From NCBI GenBank assembly GCA_010672585.1, contig JAAHGF010000005.1, positions 26,622-90,621 of the forward strand: a stretch of 64,000 nucleotides of DNA. The letters are read 5' to 3'. Shown here piece by piece: positions 8,724-17,836 of the stretch. The stretch is from Okeania sp. SIO1I7. GTDB taxonomy: Bacteria; Cyanobacteriota; Cyanobacteriia; Cyanobacteriales; Microcoleaceae. The translations under genes were made by a program, and so were the position numbers. The notes under the pieces were generated by a model. The model was not told where the DNA came from, did not search any database, and saw nothing but the letters and a program-made list of their open reading frames with translations. Numbering within the stretch: the first letter of the stretch is position 1; every line of letters begins with the position of its first letter.

Positions 8724-8867
8724 AAGTATTAGTTATAAATATCTTAAGATTTAATCTCTAAAATAAAAAGTTTTCCTATGTCATTAAGATATTCAATTTT
8801 TTTAAGTAAAAAAATTAATTGTACTAATTACCAATTCACTTAAAAAATGTCACAAACAGTTGTTCAA

Positions 8868-9066
8868 CAATGAATAATGAATAATGAATAATTAATAATT
8901 ACCTCTTCTTTTCAAGGAGAAGATTGACTAATAATAAAAATTTTTCTTCTCTTGATCGATTGGATATGGTTAGGAAACCCATCCATCCCACCCTACGGGA
9001 CGCTGCGCTAACGACCGCTTATTATCCCCTTAAAAGAGGAGGCTTTAAACCACAATTTTTCGGTAA
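8868..9066. mobile_element. Family R2 small element (long version)
   Basis: Starts with AATGAATAATGAATAATTAA and ATTACCTCTTC and ends TTTTTCGGTAA. It carries the inner GC-rich block GGATATGGTTAGGAAACCCA ... CCCTACGGGACGCTGCGCTA, shared with the copies at 6356, 50272 and 55058. It is non-coding. Confidence 0.6.
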
Positions 9067-9223
9067 CTGATGAAGTCAAATAATAAGCTGAAATTACTGT
9101 ATAATGAAAGTTTTAAGTTCCATTAATATCACTTCTGATTTCTAATTTTTGACTTTAGTGAAATGGTATAACTTCCCTCTGGAAAACCTTCTATTTAATT
9201 AATAATTTCTAACCTCAAATATG

Positions 9224-9255
9224 CGAACTCTATCAGAGAATGTGGAAAGAGTTCG
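9224..9255 (+). repeat. Perfect hairpin upstream of tnpB, possible IS left-end structure
   Basis: CGAACTCT at 9224-9231 pairs with AGAGTTCG at 9248-9255 around a 16-nt loop. IS200/IS605 left ends carry such imperfect or perfect hairpins; its position about 120 bp upstream of the tnpB remnant fits. Function is inferred. Confidence 0.4.
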
Positions 9256-10092
9256 AGTCGCTATAATCGGAGACTTAGGGGTGAGATGAATTTCAACCAG
9301 CTAATTAACTGAGCGATCACGAAACAAATTTTGTGTGATAATTAAATAGTATTTAGTTAGAAGTTGAATAACAAAGTTGATTACTTTAACTTACCAGTAC
9401 AAGCTGAAACTAACTCAGCATCAAGAGGCAGAAATTAATCACATTCTTGATGTCTGTAAAAGTGTATATAACTATGCCTTAAGAGAACGAAAAGACTGGT
9501 TAAATTCGATAAAATCATCAATTAGTAGTTGTTCAATTATTTCTGAGTATATTATTCCTGCTGATGCCCTTTGTCCTAATTACAATCATCAAGCAAAAAA
9601 CTTAACAATAGCTAAGAAAACTAATCCTAGATTAAAATCAGTAAATGCTCAGGTTTTACAACAAACTTTAAAACAATTAGACAGGGCATTTTCTGAGATG
9701 AAAAGTTTAGGCAAAAGCTTTCCTAGATTCAAGAATAGGATGAGGAGTTTTGTCTTTTCTGCCATGCTGAAAAATTGTCTGGGTTGCGGTAGATTCAAGT
9801 TACCTCAATTGGGGTGAGTTAAATTAAAACAAAGCAGGCCATGCCAAGAATAAATGGTGGCTAAACAAGCCAGGATAGTCAAAAAAGCTAGTGGTTATTA
9901 TCTGATGATTACCTTTACTTCATCAGAATTAGTTCCAGATAATCCAGTAGGTGAAAGGTCATTAGGCATTGATGCAGGAATAGAATATTTTGTAGCTACT
10001 TCCACTGGAAAGTTAATCAAATCTCCTAAGTTTTTATTGAGTTCACTGCGCGAGCTGAAAGCGAAGCTCCTCCGGAGGAGGCAATTGGTTTC

Positions 10093-10251
10093 AATAATTG
10101 ATAATTGATAATGGATAATTGATAATTACCTCTCCCTAAAAGGAAGAGGATTGAATAAAAGGAAAATTTTTTCTTGTTTCCCCTTGAAAGGGGAGGCTTT
10201 AAACCTAAATTATTTAATTATTTAATTATTTAATTATTAATTCTTCGGTAA
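10093..10251. mobile_element. Family R2 element inserted in the tnpB pseudogene (first)
   Basis: Left end TCAATAATTGATAATTGATA, then ATTACCTCTCCC; right end AATTATTAATTCTTCGGTAA. It separates the TnpB RuvC-I piece from the KKKIRGSNN piece. The inner arms AGAGGATTG and GGGGAGGCTTTAAACC match other R2 copies. Confidence 0.7.
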
Positions 10252-10516
10252 AGAGGACTTAAGAAGAAAATCAGAGGCTCAAATAACTGGTTAAAACTCC
10301 AGAATAAAATAGCTATACTACATGAAAAAATAGCTAATACTAGATGTGATTTGCATTTAAAACTAGCTCATCAACTTTGCGATTTTAAAGACAATATTTT
10401 TGTTGAAGATATGAATTTTAAATCTTGGTCTCAAGGTATTGTTAGAAAACAATCCTTGGATTCTGGAATTGGTCAGTTTATCAATGAAATATTGCCTTAT
10501 GTGTGCTGAAAACGAG

Positions 10517-10667
10517 TTCATTAATTGATAATGGATAATTGATAATTACCTCTGGTTAAAACCGTTACGGAATTGAATATAAGGAAATATTATTTCTTTT
10601 TTTTCCCCGATCAAGGGGAGGCTTTAAACCTGAATTATTTAATTATTAATTATTAATTATTCGGTAA
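10517..10667. mobile_element. Family R2 element inserted in the tnpB pseudogene (second)
   Basis: Left end TTCATTAATTGATAATGGAT; right end AATTATTAATTATTCGGTAA. It sits between WKR-type codons (TGA AAA CGA) and YYSK of TnpB, so both boundaries are defined by the host gene. The inner sequence AAAACCGTTACGGAATTGAA is shared with the copies at 33348 and 55058. Confidence 0.75.
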
Positions 10668-10993
10668 GTACTATTCCAAAGTTGACAATAATTATACCTC
10701 TCAAGAATATCCGTTATGTGGGCATATTCAGAAGCAGAAATTCTCTGATAGAAAACATAATTGCAGCAACTGTGGTTATCAACTGAATCAGGATGTAGCT
10801 GCTGCACCCACCCCCATCCCCTCCCGGGAGGAGAGCAAGAGGGGTGGGTGAGGATTAATAGCCGTGGGGCACACGGCCCGAGAAAAGCGCACCGCCTGTG
10901 CTGAGGTTCCCGAGGGCGTAAAGACGGAGCAAGAAAGCTTGTGGAGATGGTAGTAGCGGGGGTACAACTCAGTTTATTTGATTTGTTATCTAT

Positions 10994-11082
10994 AGAACTT
11001 ACGCAGATACGCTATATATATTGTTCAAAACTATTGTCCAATAGTGGCATGACTCTATAGATAGTGCATTTCCCTAAGTCCC
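10994..11082. mobile_element. Family R3 small element, uninterrupted copy
   Basis: Begins GAACTTACGCAGATACGC and ends GCATTTCCCTAAGTCC. It contains CTATTGTCCAATAG, the palindrome seen at 4682 and 33305. It lies between the tnpB remnant and the IS right end. At about 89 bp it gives the uninterrupted size of R3. Confidence 0.6.
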
Positions 11083-11110
11083 GATCTAGCCCGAGAATCT
11101 GTGATACAAG

Positions 11111-11155
11111 AATCTCCCGTTATAATCTCCGATTTAACGGTGAGAGTGTCAATTT
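11111..11155 (+). mobile_element. Right-end hairpin of the TnpB element
   Basis: GAATCTCCCGTTA, loop, TTTAACGGTGAGAGTGTCAA: the stem CTCCCGTTA/TAACGGTGAG followed by GTGTCAA is the usual right terminus of IS200/IS605 elements in cyanobacteria and resembles the end at 4663 (GGGAGGATGTCAA). It marks the 3' boundary of the element that begins near 9224. Confidence 0.6.
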
Positions 11156-11265
11156 GAGAGATGTAGTTAAAATTAAAAGATAAAGTCTATTATTTACTCG
11201 TTAATTAAAAAAAACAGAATAGACAATATCACAAAACCTGTATAAAGTCAATAAAATAAACATTA

Positions 11266-13977
11266 GTGTCATACTCAACCCAGAACAGCCGAGAGCTGGA
11301 TCTGAAGACCTTATTTCCATTTGAATTAGACAACTTCCAGAAAGAGGCGATCGTCGCTGTAAACGCTGGAAAATCCGTAGTTGTTTGTACCCCTACCGGC
11401 TCAGGCAAAACCCTCATTGGAGAATATGCCATCTACCGTGCCCTAAGTCGCGGGCGACGAGTGTTCTATACCACACCTCTAAAAGCTCTGTCAAACCAAA
11501 AATTGCGGGACTTCCGGGACAAATTTGGAGCAGACAAAGTAGGGTTAGTCACGGGAGATACCTCCGTCAATAGGGAAGCATCAGTCCTAGTAATGACTAC
11601 AGAAGTCTTCCGCAATATGCTCTATGGCACTCCCATAGGAGAAATAGGCACATCTCTAGAAAAAGTAGAAGCCGTAGTCCTGGACGAATGCCACTACATG
11701 AACGATCGCCAAAGAGGCACAGTATGGGAAGAATTAATAATTTATTGTCCACCAGAAATTCAACTATTAGCTCTCTCCGCTACAGTAGCCAACAGCGACC
11801 AGCTTACAGATTGGATTAATAAAGTACATGGGCCAACTGAACTGATTTACTCTGATTTTCGGCCAGTACCTCTCCAATTTAATTTTTCTAATAGTAAAGG
11901 TCTATTTCCTCTACTGAGCAACAACCAAAAAAGAGTAAATCCTTTGCTCAAGCCTAAAAATCGACATATAGGTAGAGATAGAAGAGAAAAACAATTAGAA
12001 CCAATATTACCGGCAGTTTTATCTCAACTCAAAGAGCGGGATATGTTACCAGCTATCTACTTCATATTTAGTCGTCGAGGTTGCGATCGCGCAGTAGCAG
12101 AAATAGCACAAGTCAGCAATCTTACTTTGCTGGACGAAACAGAAAAAATTCAACTGCAAAATTTAATTCAAAAATTTCTTAATAGTAACCCAGACCTAAC
12201 TCACTCTAAAAAACTCGAACCCCTAAGTAAAGGTATAGCATCCCACCATGCGGGAATGTTACCAGTGTGGAAAGGATTAGTGGAGGAATTATTTCAGCTA
12301 GGTTTAATCAAAGTAGTATTTGCCACTGAAACCCTAGCTGCTGGAATTAATATGCCAGCTCGTACTACTGTAATCTCTAGCCTCTCCAAACGCACAGATG
12401 AAGGCCACAGATTACTAAAACCATCAGAATTTCTGCAAATGGCAGGTAGAGCTGGACGCCGGGGGATGGATGTTCAAGGTTACGTTTTAACTGTCCAAAC
12501 TAGGTTTGAGGGTGCGAAGGAGGCGTCTTATTTAGCAACTTCAGAAGCTGACCCCCTGGTTAGTCAGTTTACTCCTAGTTATGGTATGGTGCTGAATTTG
12601 CTACAAACTCATACTTTGGAGGAGGCAAAGGAGTTAGTCGAACGTAGTTTTGGTCAATATTTATCTACCCTTTCCCTGGAAACAGAACGCATAGAGATTG
12701 AGCAACAGCAGGCAGAGTTAACTTCTTTGCAAAATAAATTGGGGATTTATGAACAGAATGATTTGGTAAATTTGGAGGAGTTGCTGAGAGATTATGAGAA
12801 GATACGAGAAAGAGTAAAAGAAGAAAAACGACTGCTGAAAATTTTGCAAAGGCAAGCGGATGAAAATCGCATTAAGGAGATGTCTTTGTCTTTGTCTTTT
12901 GCTCTATCGGGAACTATTATGAGTTTAAAAGGAAAGCACGTTCCTACTGCGAAGAGGTCTGATGCTAAACCTATTGCTGCTGCTTTGGTAGCTAAAATTC
13001 CTGGTTCTGGTCAGTCTTCTTACTATGTGTGTTTGGGTAAGGATAATCGATGGTATGTGGTGGCAGCTATGGATGTTGTCGGTTTACACCCAGATGTACC
13101 CCGCTTAGTGGCGGTAGAACAGATGGAATTGCCTGCTGAGATAGATTTTAGGTTAGGACAATGTCGTAAAGGAGATGAAATTTATCTGAGTTTATCTGAA
13201 CAAATTCCAGAGGTACCTCCACCAATAGATGCTCCAGAAGTTTTGGTACAAATGCAGAAAGTAGCAACGGTGGAAGTAAAGATTCAGGAACATCCGCTCA
13301 AGGAATGGGGAAGTCCTCGTATTTTGTTGAAGGGTTGGCGACGAATGGGTATATTGCAGATGGAAATAGGCGATCGCCAAACTGAGTTGGAGGATAAGTT
13401 GGCTCGTCATTGGCAGGAGTTTCTCAATCTCATTGAAATTTTGCAATATTTTGGTTGTCTGCATGAGGTGGTGCCTACGGATATTGGTCAAGCTTGTGCG
13501 GCAATCCGAGGTGATAATGAATTGTGGCTTGGTTTGGCGTTGATGTCTGGTGTTCTTGATGAACTGGACCCTCATCATTTGGCTGCTGCTTGTGCTGCTC
13601 TGGTGATGGAGATTACCAGACCTGATAGTTGGTCGCGTTATGATTTGTCTATGGAGGTAGAGGATGCTTTAGGTGGTTTGCGTAGTTTACGACATCAGTT
13701 ATTTCAGGTGCAGCGTCGGTATCGGGTAAGTTTACCTGTTTGGCTGGAGAGGGATTTGATTAGTTTGGTTGAACAGTGGGCACTGGAGGTGGAATGGCAG
13801 GTGTTGGTGGACAATACGAGTCTGGATGAGGGTGATGTTGTCCGGATTTTACGTCGGACTCTGGATTTTCTTTCTCAGATTCCTCATGTGCCTCATTTAT
13901 CTGATGTTTTGCGACGGAATGCTTATCGGGCTATGCAGTTGATAGACCGTTTTCCTGTTAATGAGGAGGTTAAGTAA
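11266..13977 (+). CDS. Ski2/Mtr4-like superfamily II RNA helicase (ISE2-like)
   Basis: The protein has 903 residues. Helicase motifs run in order: Q-like FPFELDNFQKEA, Walker A TPTGSGKT (42-49), TTPLKALSNQK (Ia), DECHYMND (motif II, 140-147), LALSATVAN (III), then IASHHAGMLP, VVFATETLAAGINMPAR and QMAGRAGRRG (motif VI). The long C-terminal half is the Ski2-type arch and helical DSHCT region. Cyanobacterial members are the bacterial relatives of the plastid RNA helicase ISE2 and are thought to act in RNA processing or decay with ribonucleases. The start is a GTG directly before SYSTQNSRELDL; no ATG fits better upstream of the Q-like region. It stands alone, directly downstream of the dead IS. 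Confidence 0.88.
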   Translation: MSYSTQNSRELDLKTLFPFELDNFQKEAIVAVNAGKSVVVCTPTGSGKTLIGEYAIYRALSRGRRVFYTTPLKALSNQKLRDFRDKFGADKVGLVTGDTSVNREASVLVMTTEVFRNMLYGTPIGEIGTSLEKVEAVVLDECHYMNDRQRGTVWEELIIYCPPEIQLLALSATVANSDQLTDWINKVHGPTELIYSDFRPVPLQFNFSNSKGLFPLLSNNQKRVNPLLKPKNRHIGRDRREKQLEPILPAVLSQLKERDMLPAIYFIFSRRGCDRAVAEIAQVSNLTLLDETEKIQLQNLIQKFLNSNPDLTHSKKLEPLSKGIASHHAGMLPVWKGLVEELFQLGLIKVVFATETLAAGINMPARTTVISSLSKRTDEGHRLLKPSEFLQMAGRAGRRGMDVQGYVLTVQTRFEGAKEASYLATSEADPLVSQFTPSYGMVLNLLQTHTLEEAKELVERSFGQYLSTLSLETERIEIEQQQAELTSLQNKLGIYEQNDLVNLEELLRDYEKIRERVKEEKRLLKILQRQADENRIKEMSLSLSFALSGTIMSLKGKHVPTAKRSDAKPIAAALVAKIPGSGQSSYYVCLGKDNRWYVVAAMDVVGLHPDVPRLVAVEQMELPAEIDFRLGQCRKGDEIYLSLSEQIPEVPPPIDAPEVLVQMQKVATVEVKIQEHPLKEWGSPRILLKGWRRMGILQMEIGDRQTELEDKLARHWQEFLNLIEILQYFGCLHEVVPTDIGQACAAIRGDNELWLGLALMSGVLDELDPHHLAAACAALVMEITRPDSWSRYDLSMEVEDALGGLRSLRHQLFQVQRRYRVSLPVWLERDLISLVEQWALEVEWQVLVDNTSLDEGDVVRILRRTLDFLSQIPHVPHLSDVLRRNAYRAMQLIDRFPVNEEVK

Positions 13978-14255
13978 TCGTTGAAGTTTCTAGTGCTGCT
14001 ACGCGGAAGTCAAAAGTCGTAGGGGCGAATGGCATTGGCTAGCGCCAAGCTCCGCTAACGCCCTCAAAAGTATTGATTGGTAAGACTTTTAGGATTTCGT
14101 AACCAGTTATTTCCGCCATCCTGTACTAGGAGTTTAAATAACCTAGATTTTAAGAAGGAAGAGGCAAGAGAGAAGAATTTTGTGTTGTCTGAGTTTTCAG
14201 CTTTTGATATGTCTGCGCCTTTTCCTTCGACTGCTATTACTATTATTGTACAATA

Positions 14256-15600
14256 GTTGAATAAAAAGTCATGCGTAGGGGCGAGTAACAACCAATGATT
14301 ACATACTACCATGATTTTTTTGAGGATGCAAGGGGAAATTCTTTCTGTTTTTTTGGAGCTTCACAGAATGCAGATTCTATATTTTGATGAGCGATCGCGG
14401 AGCGTTTAGCGGAGCTATGCGTCAGCAAAACGTAGTTTTATCGCGACGGGGGAACAGAGTTTTATCCCTTTATTTGCCGATGGTCAAAAATTTTCTACCT
14501 TGTAGTAGACCGACACCCTTCAAATGTTGGAATGGTAGAGGTGGGTTTTCCTTCAATTTAGTATTAATATTCAAGTTGTATCTTGGTTGAATAAAAAGTC
14601 ATGCGTAGGGGCGAACGACTCCCAATGCACACAAGGATTTGGCCACGGATATACGGATTGATGCAGATTCTATATTTTGATGAGCGATTGCGACGGGGCA
14701 ACCGAGTTTTATCTCTTTATTTGCCTATGGTAGAAAATTTGGTGGTGGTGAATTTTCAGAATACCTTACCGATTTTTTGAGCTTCACAGGATGCAGATTA
14801 ATCATCCGTGTATCCGTGACCAAATCCTTGTCTGGCTAATGGTGTGAGTATCTCTTCTATATATATTCAGTGGCGATATGCTGTTTTTGGGTTGAATAAA
14901 AAGTCATGGGTAGGGGCGAGCAACCCCCAATGCACACAAGGATTTGGCCACGGATGTACGGATTGATGCAGATTCTATATTTTGGTGAGCTTTGATGAGC
15001 TTTGATGAGCGATCGCGACGAGGGAACGGAGTTTTATCTCTTTATTTGCCTATGGTAGAAAATTTGGTGGTGGTGCATTTTCAGAGGAAATACCTTGCCG
15101 TTTTTTGGAGCTTCACAAGATGCAGATTAATCATCCGTGTATCTGTGGCAAAATCCTTGTCTGGCTGATGGTGTGAGTATCTCTTCTATATATGTTCAGT
15201 GGCGAAATGCTGTTTTTGCGTTGAATAAAAAGTCATGCGCAGGGGCGAACGACACCCAACGATTAAATCGTATCATAATTTTTTTGGCGATGCAAGAGGA
15301 ATATCCTTGCCGATTTTTTGAGCTTCACAAGATGCAGATTAATCATCCGTGTATCTGTGGCAAAATCCTTGTCTGGCTAATGGTGCAAGTATCTCTTCTA
15401 TATATATTCAGTGGCGATATGCTATTTTGGGGTTGAATAAAAAGTCATACGTAGGGGCAAGTAACCCCCAATAATTACATACTACTATGATTTTTTTAGG
15501 AATGCAAGGGGAAATTCCTTCCCGCCCGACTTAATTTTTAGAGCTTCACAGAATGCAGATTAACATCCCTACATCTGTAGCAAAATCCTTTTCTGACAAC
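14256..15600. repeat. Non-coding tandem array, five diverged units of about 160-330 bp
   Basis: The segment GTTGAATAAAAAGTCATGCG + TAGGGGCGA recurs at about 14256, 14585, 14891, 15220 and 15432. Between the anchors, units share GAGCTTCACAGGATGCAGAT, AATCATCCGTGTAT, CAAATCCTTGTCTGGCTAAT and TATTCAGTGGCGATATGCTG, in the same order, with some units lacking blocks. Spacings are about 329, 306, 329 and 212 bp; the last unit is partial. Frames are broken in every unit, so it does not look coding. It fills the space between the helicase and the kinase-FGE gene. Confidence 0.85.
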
Positions 15601-15705
15601 AACTTCTCTTGCTCTGAAAAAAAATTTACCCGCTCTGCAGGAGGGAAAAGAGAAAAGAAAAAGAGGGAAAAGGGGAAAAGAGGAAAAGAATAAAGGGGAA
15701 GAATT

Positions 15706-17673
15706 CTAGGAACCAGAGACAGGCAAGACAATCCGAAAACCCCCATTGCTGACGACTTTATCGGCATCGTGGTTGTAACGCACGGCACTCCGACAATCCC
15801 TAGAATTGTTGACCCAGCTACCGCCACGGAGCAGTCTGTAATTACTATCTCCTCCAGTTTCCCAAGCACTACCATCATTAGGCGCTCCATTATAATTATC
15901 GTGCCAAACATCCTGACACCATTTCAGGACATTGCCATGCATATCATACAAACCAAAGGCATTGGGTGGAAAAATTCCTACATCTGTTGTTTCTCCACGA
16001 TATATTCCTTTCGGTGCATCAGCATAAGGATGATTACCATTGTAGTTAACTAACTCAGACGTTATAGTTTCACCAAAATAAAAAGGTGTGGTTGTTCCTG
16101 CTCGACAAGCATATTCCCACTGACTCTCACTGGGTAAAAAATATAGTTTACCTGTCATTTGTGAGAGTTTCTGACAAAATTCTGTCGCGTCGTTCCAACT
16201 TACTCTTTCCACAGGACGGTTTGCACCTTTAAACACAGAAGGATTATTTCCCATAACTGCTGACCACTGTGCTTGAGTGACTGGATACTTTCCCATGAAA
16301 AATTCTGGCACATCTACATAATGTTGCGGACCTTCACTATCTGTTCTCCCTGCTTCTGTCTCTGGAGACCCCATGAGAAAACCACCTCCAGGAATTTTTA
16401 CCATTTCTAGGGAGACTCCATTGAAGTTTTCTGTCATTACTTCTGCCTTACCTTCACGACTACTTATTGTTTCTCCTCTGCGGTTAACTGTGACGGTGGT
16501 AAATATCTGAATGGGAATTTTGGGTTGTGGTGGAGGGGGAGGTGCTGGAGTTGGTTGGGGAGTAGAAATAATTTCTGGAGTTTTTTCTGGAGTTGGTTGG
16601 GGAGCAGGAATATTTTCTGGTGTTGTTTCTGGTATTGGTTGGGGAGAAGAAATAATTTCTGGAGATGGTTTATTACCAAAACCTCTACTTAATATTGCTG
16701 CGACAAACCCACTTCCTGCTAAACCTCCTAATATTAAAATCTGTCTTCTAGTTTTATTAGGTTGGGGTTGGGGTTGGGGTGTTGCGACTACTGTTTTTGT
16801 TTGAGTAGGTTGGGGTGCTGGTTTTGGTTGTGGTCTAAGTGTTGGGGTTGTCAAACCTAATGCTTCTAATACTTTCGTAGCATTTTCATAACGCTGTGGA
16901 AAATATTCATGTACCATCCTATCTAATATATTTGCCAGACGGTTACTTACTTTTGCTTCATTTCGCCAGATAACATTTCCTGTATTTGGGTCTGTTGGTA
17001 AATTTCCTGGGTTTTTACCAGTCAGTGCTTTTATTCCTACCATTCCTACTGCATATATATCGCTACTCAGTTTTGGTTTACCTATCCCCTGTTCGCTTGG
17101 CATATATCCAGGGGTTCCGACTGCTACAGTTAAGGTGGTTGTTCCTGGTTTGTTTGCTGTGGTTAATACGTTTATTTCTTTTACTGCTCCAAAGTCGATT
17201 AATACTATTTTTTTGTCTGATTTACGACGCATCAAGTTTTCTGGTTTGATGTCTCGGTGAATTATATTATTTTGATGAGCTTTTTCTAATGCTGATAATA
17301 TTCCTTTGAGTAGGGTAATGGTATAAGATTCGCTTAATTTTTTTCCTGGTGTTAGTTCTTTACTTATATCGTGACCTTCTATATATTCTTGTACTAGGTA
17401 AAATTCTGTTCTTTCTTGGAAATGAGCAAATAATTTTGGTATTTGGTCTGAGTCTTTTCCTAGTTTATATAAGGTTTCTGCTTCTCTCTCAAATAATCTT
17501 TGGGCAATTGTCAAAACTCCTGGATCTGAACTTTTAGGTGATAGATGTTTGACTACGCATTTTGGTTTGCCTGGTAAGTCTAAGTCTTGAGCTAAATAGG
17601 TATCTCCGAATCCTCCACTTCCTAGAGTGTCGATAATTTTGTAGTGGTTTCTCAGGATTTTTCCAGACTGCAT
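15706..17673 (-). CDS. Ser/Thr protein kinase fused to an FGE-sulfatase domain; candidate DGR variable protein
   Basis: The protein has 655 residues. Residues about 10-275 form an active-looking eukaryotic-type kinase: glycine loop LGSGGFGDTYLA, Lys in CVVKHL (about 42), catalytic IIHRDIKPEN, LIDFGAVKE and GTPGYMPSEQ. A Pro/Thr-rich linker surrounds a hydrophobic segment, ILILGGLAGSGFVAAIL (about 313-329), a likely membrane span. Residues about 405-652 are a formylglycine-generating-enzyme fold: MVKIPGGGFLMGSPETE, PVTQAQWSAVMGNNPSVF, PVERVSWNDATEFC, LPSESQWEYACRAG, GLYDMHGNVLKWCQD and LLRGGSW. The last 35 residues (WVNNSRDCRSAVRYNHDADK + VVSNGGFRIV) match the layout of DGR variable regions, in which an Asn-rich template is diversified. 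The domain probably binds a ligand outside the membrane and signals to the kinase; that is inference. Two non-coding arrays flank the gene. Confidence 0.85.
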   Translation of the reverse strand: MQSGKILRNHYKIIDTLGSGGFGDTYLAQDLDLPGKPKCVVKHLSPKSSDPGVLTIAQRLFEREAETLYKLGKDSDQIPKLFAHFQERTEFYLVQEYIEGHDISKELTPGKKLSESYTITLLKGILSALEKAHQNNIIHRDIKPENLMRRKSDKKIVLIDFGAVKEINVLTTANKPGTTTLTVAVGTPGYMPSEQGIGKPKLSSDIYAVGMVGIKALTGKNPGNLPTDPNTGNVIWRNEAKVSNRLANILDRMVHEYFPQRYENATKVLEALGLTTPTLRPQPKPAPQPTQTKTVVATPQPQPQPNKTRRQILILGGLAGSGFVAAILSRGFGNKPSPEIISSPQPIPETTPENIPAPQPTPEKTPEIISTPQPTPAPPPPPQPKIPIQIFTTVTVNRRGETISSREGKAEVMTENFNGVSLEMVKIPGGGFLMGSPETEAGRTDSEGPQHYVDVPEFFMGKYPVTQAQWSAVMGNNPSVFKGANRPVERVSWNDATEFCQKLSQMTGKLYFLPSESQWEYACRAGTTTPFYFGETITSELVNYNGNHPYADAPKGIYRGETTDVGIFPPNAFGLYDMHGNVLKWCQDVWHDNYNGAPNDGSAWETGGDSNYRLLRGGSWVNNSRDCRSAVRYNHDADKVVSNGGFRIVLPVSGS

Positions 17674-17836
17674 TTTCAGTTATCAGTTATCAGTTATCAG
17701 CTTTTTTAGTTATTAGTTACCAGTTATTAGACTTCTTCTTATTCAGTTATCAGTTATCAGCTATTCTTCAACAATTAGCATTAAAGAATTAAACTCATTC
17801 ATTACTAATTACTTTAGTGGGCAAGTATGGTTTTTT
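17674..17836. repeat. AGTTATC heptamer runs upstream of the kinase-FGE gene
   Basis: CAGTTATCAGTTATCAG iterations occur at 17677-17700 and 17744-17761, and again at the ends of the three units downstream. They are STRR-type heptamers in the leader of the kinase gene. Confidence 0.7.

Larger units (their letters stand above)
9377..10953 (+). pseudogene. tnpB: TnpB (IS200/IS605 OrfB-type) RNA-guided nuclease pseudogene, interrupted twice
   Basis: Pieces of one TnpB can be read in order. N-terminal helices (TYQYKLKLTQHQEAEINHIL) run to a TGA at 9815, where a Trp is expected after QLG. The same frame resumes after a second stop with VAKQARIVKKASGYYLMITF and the RuvC-I motif SLGIDAGIEYF. A family R2 element occupies about 10093-10251. 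The next piece starts KKKIRGSNNWLKLQ and contains the RuvC-II motif NIFVEDMNFKSW, then stops at TGA in a Trp codon after LPYVC. A second R2 element occupies about 10517-10667. The last piece has YYSKVDNNYTSQEYPLCGH, a zinc finger missing its first Cys, then CSNCGYQLNQDV with the RuvC-III Asp, and a degenerate tail AVGHTARE. The gene is dead, although all three RuvC acidic residues remain. Confidence 0.85.

Noticed and set aside
9220..9300. tRNA-like segment (AGAGTTCGAGTC)
   Set aside because: The T-arm-like sequence has no acceptor or anticodon stem partner; it is explained by the hairpin upstream of tnpB.
10800..10953. A separate small gene after the last TnpB fragment
   Set aside because: AVGHTARE and the following residues read as the degenerate C-terminal tail of TnpB.
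16464..16804. Small frames on both strands within the kinase-FGE gene
   Set aside because: They are low-complexity shadows of the Pro/Thr-rich linker.
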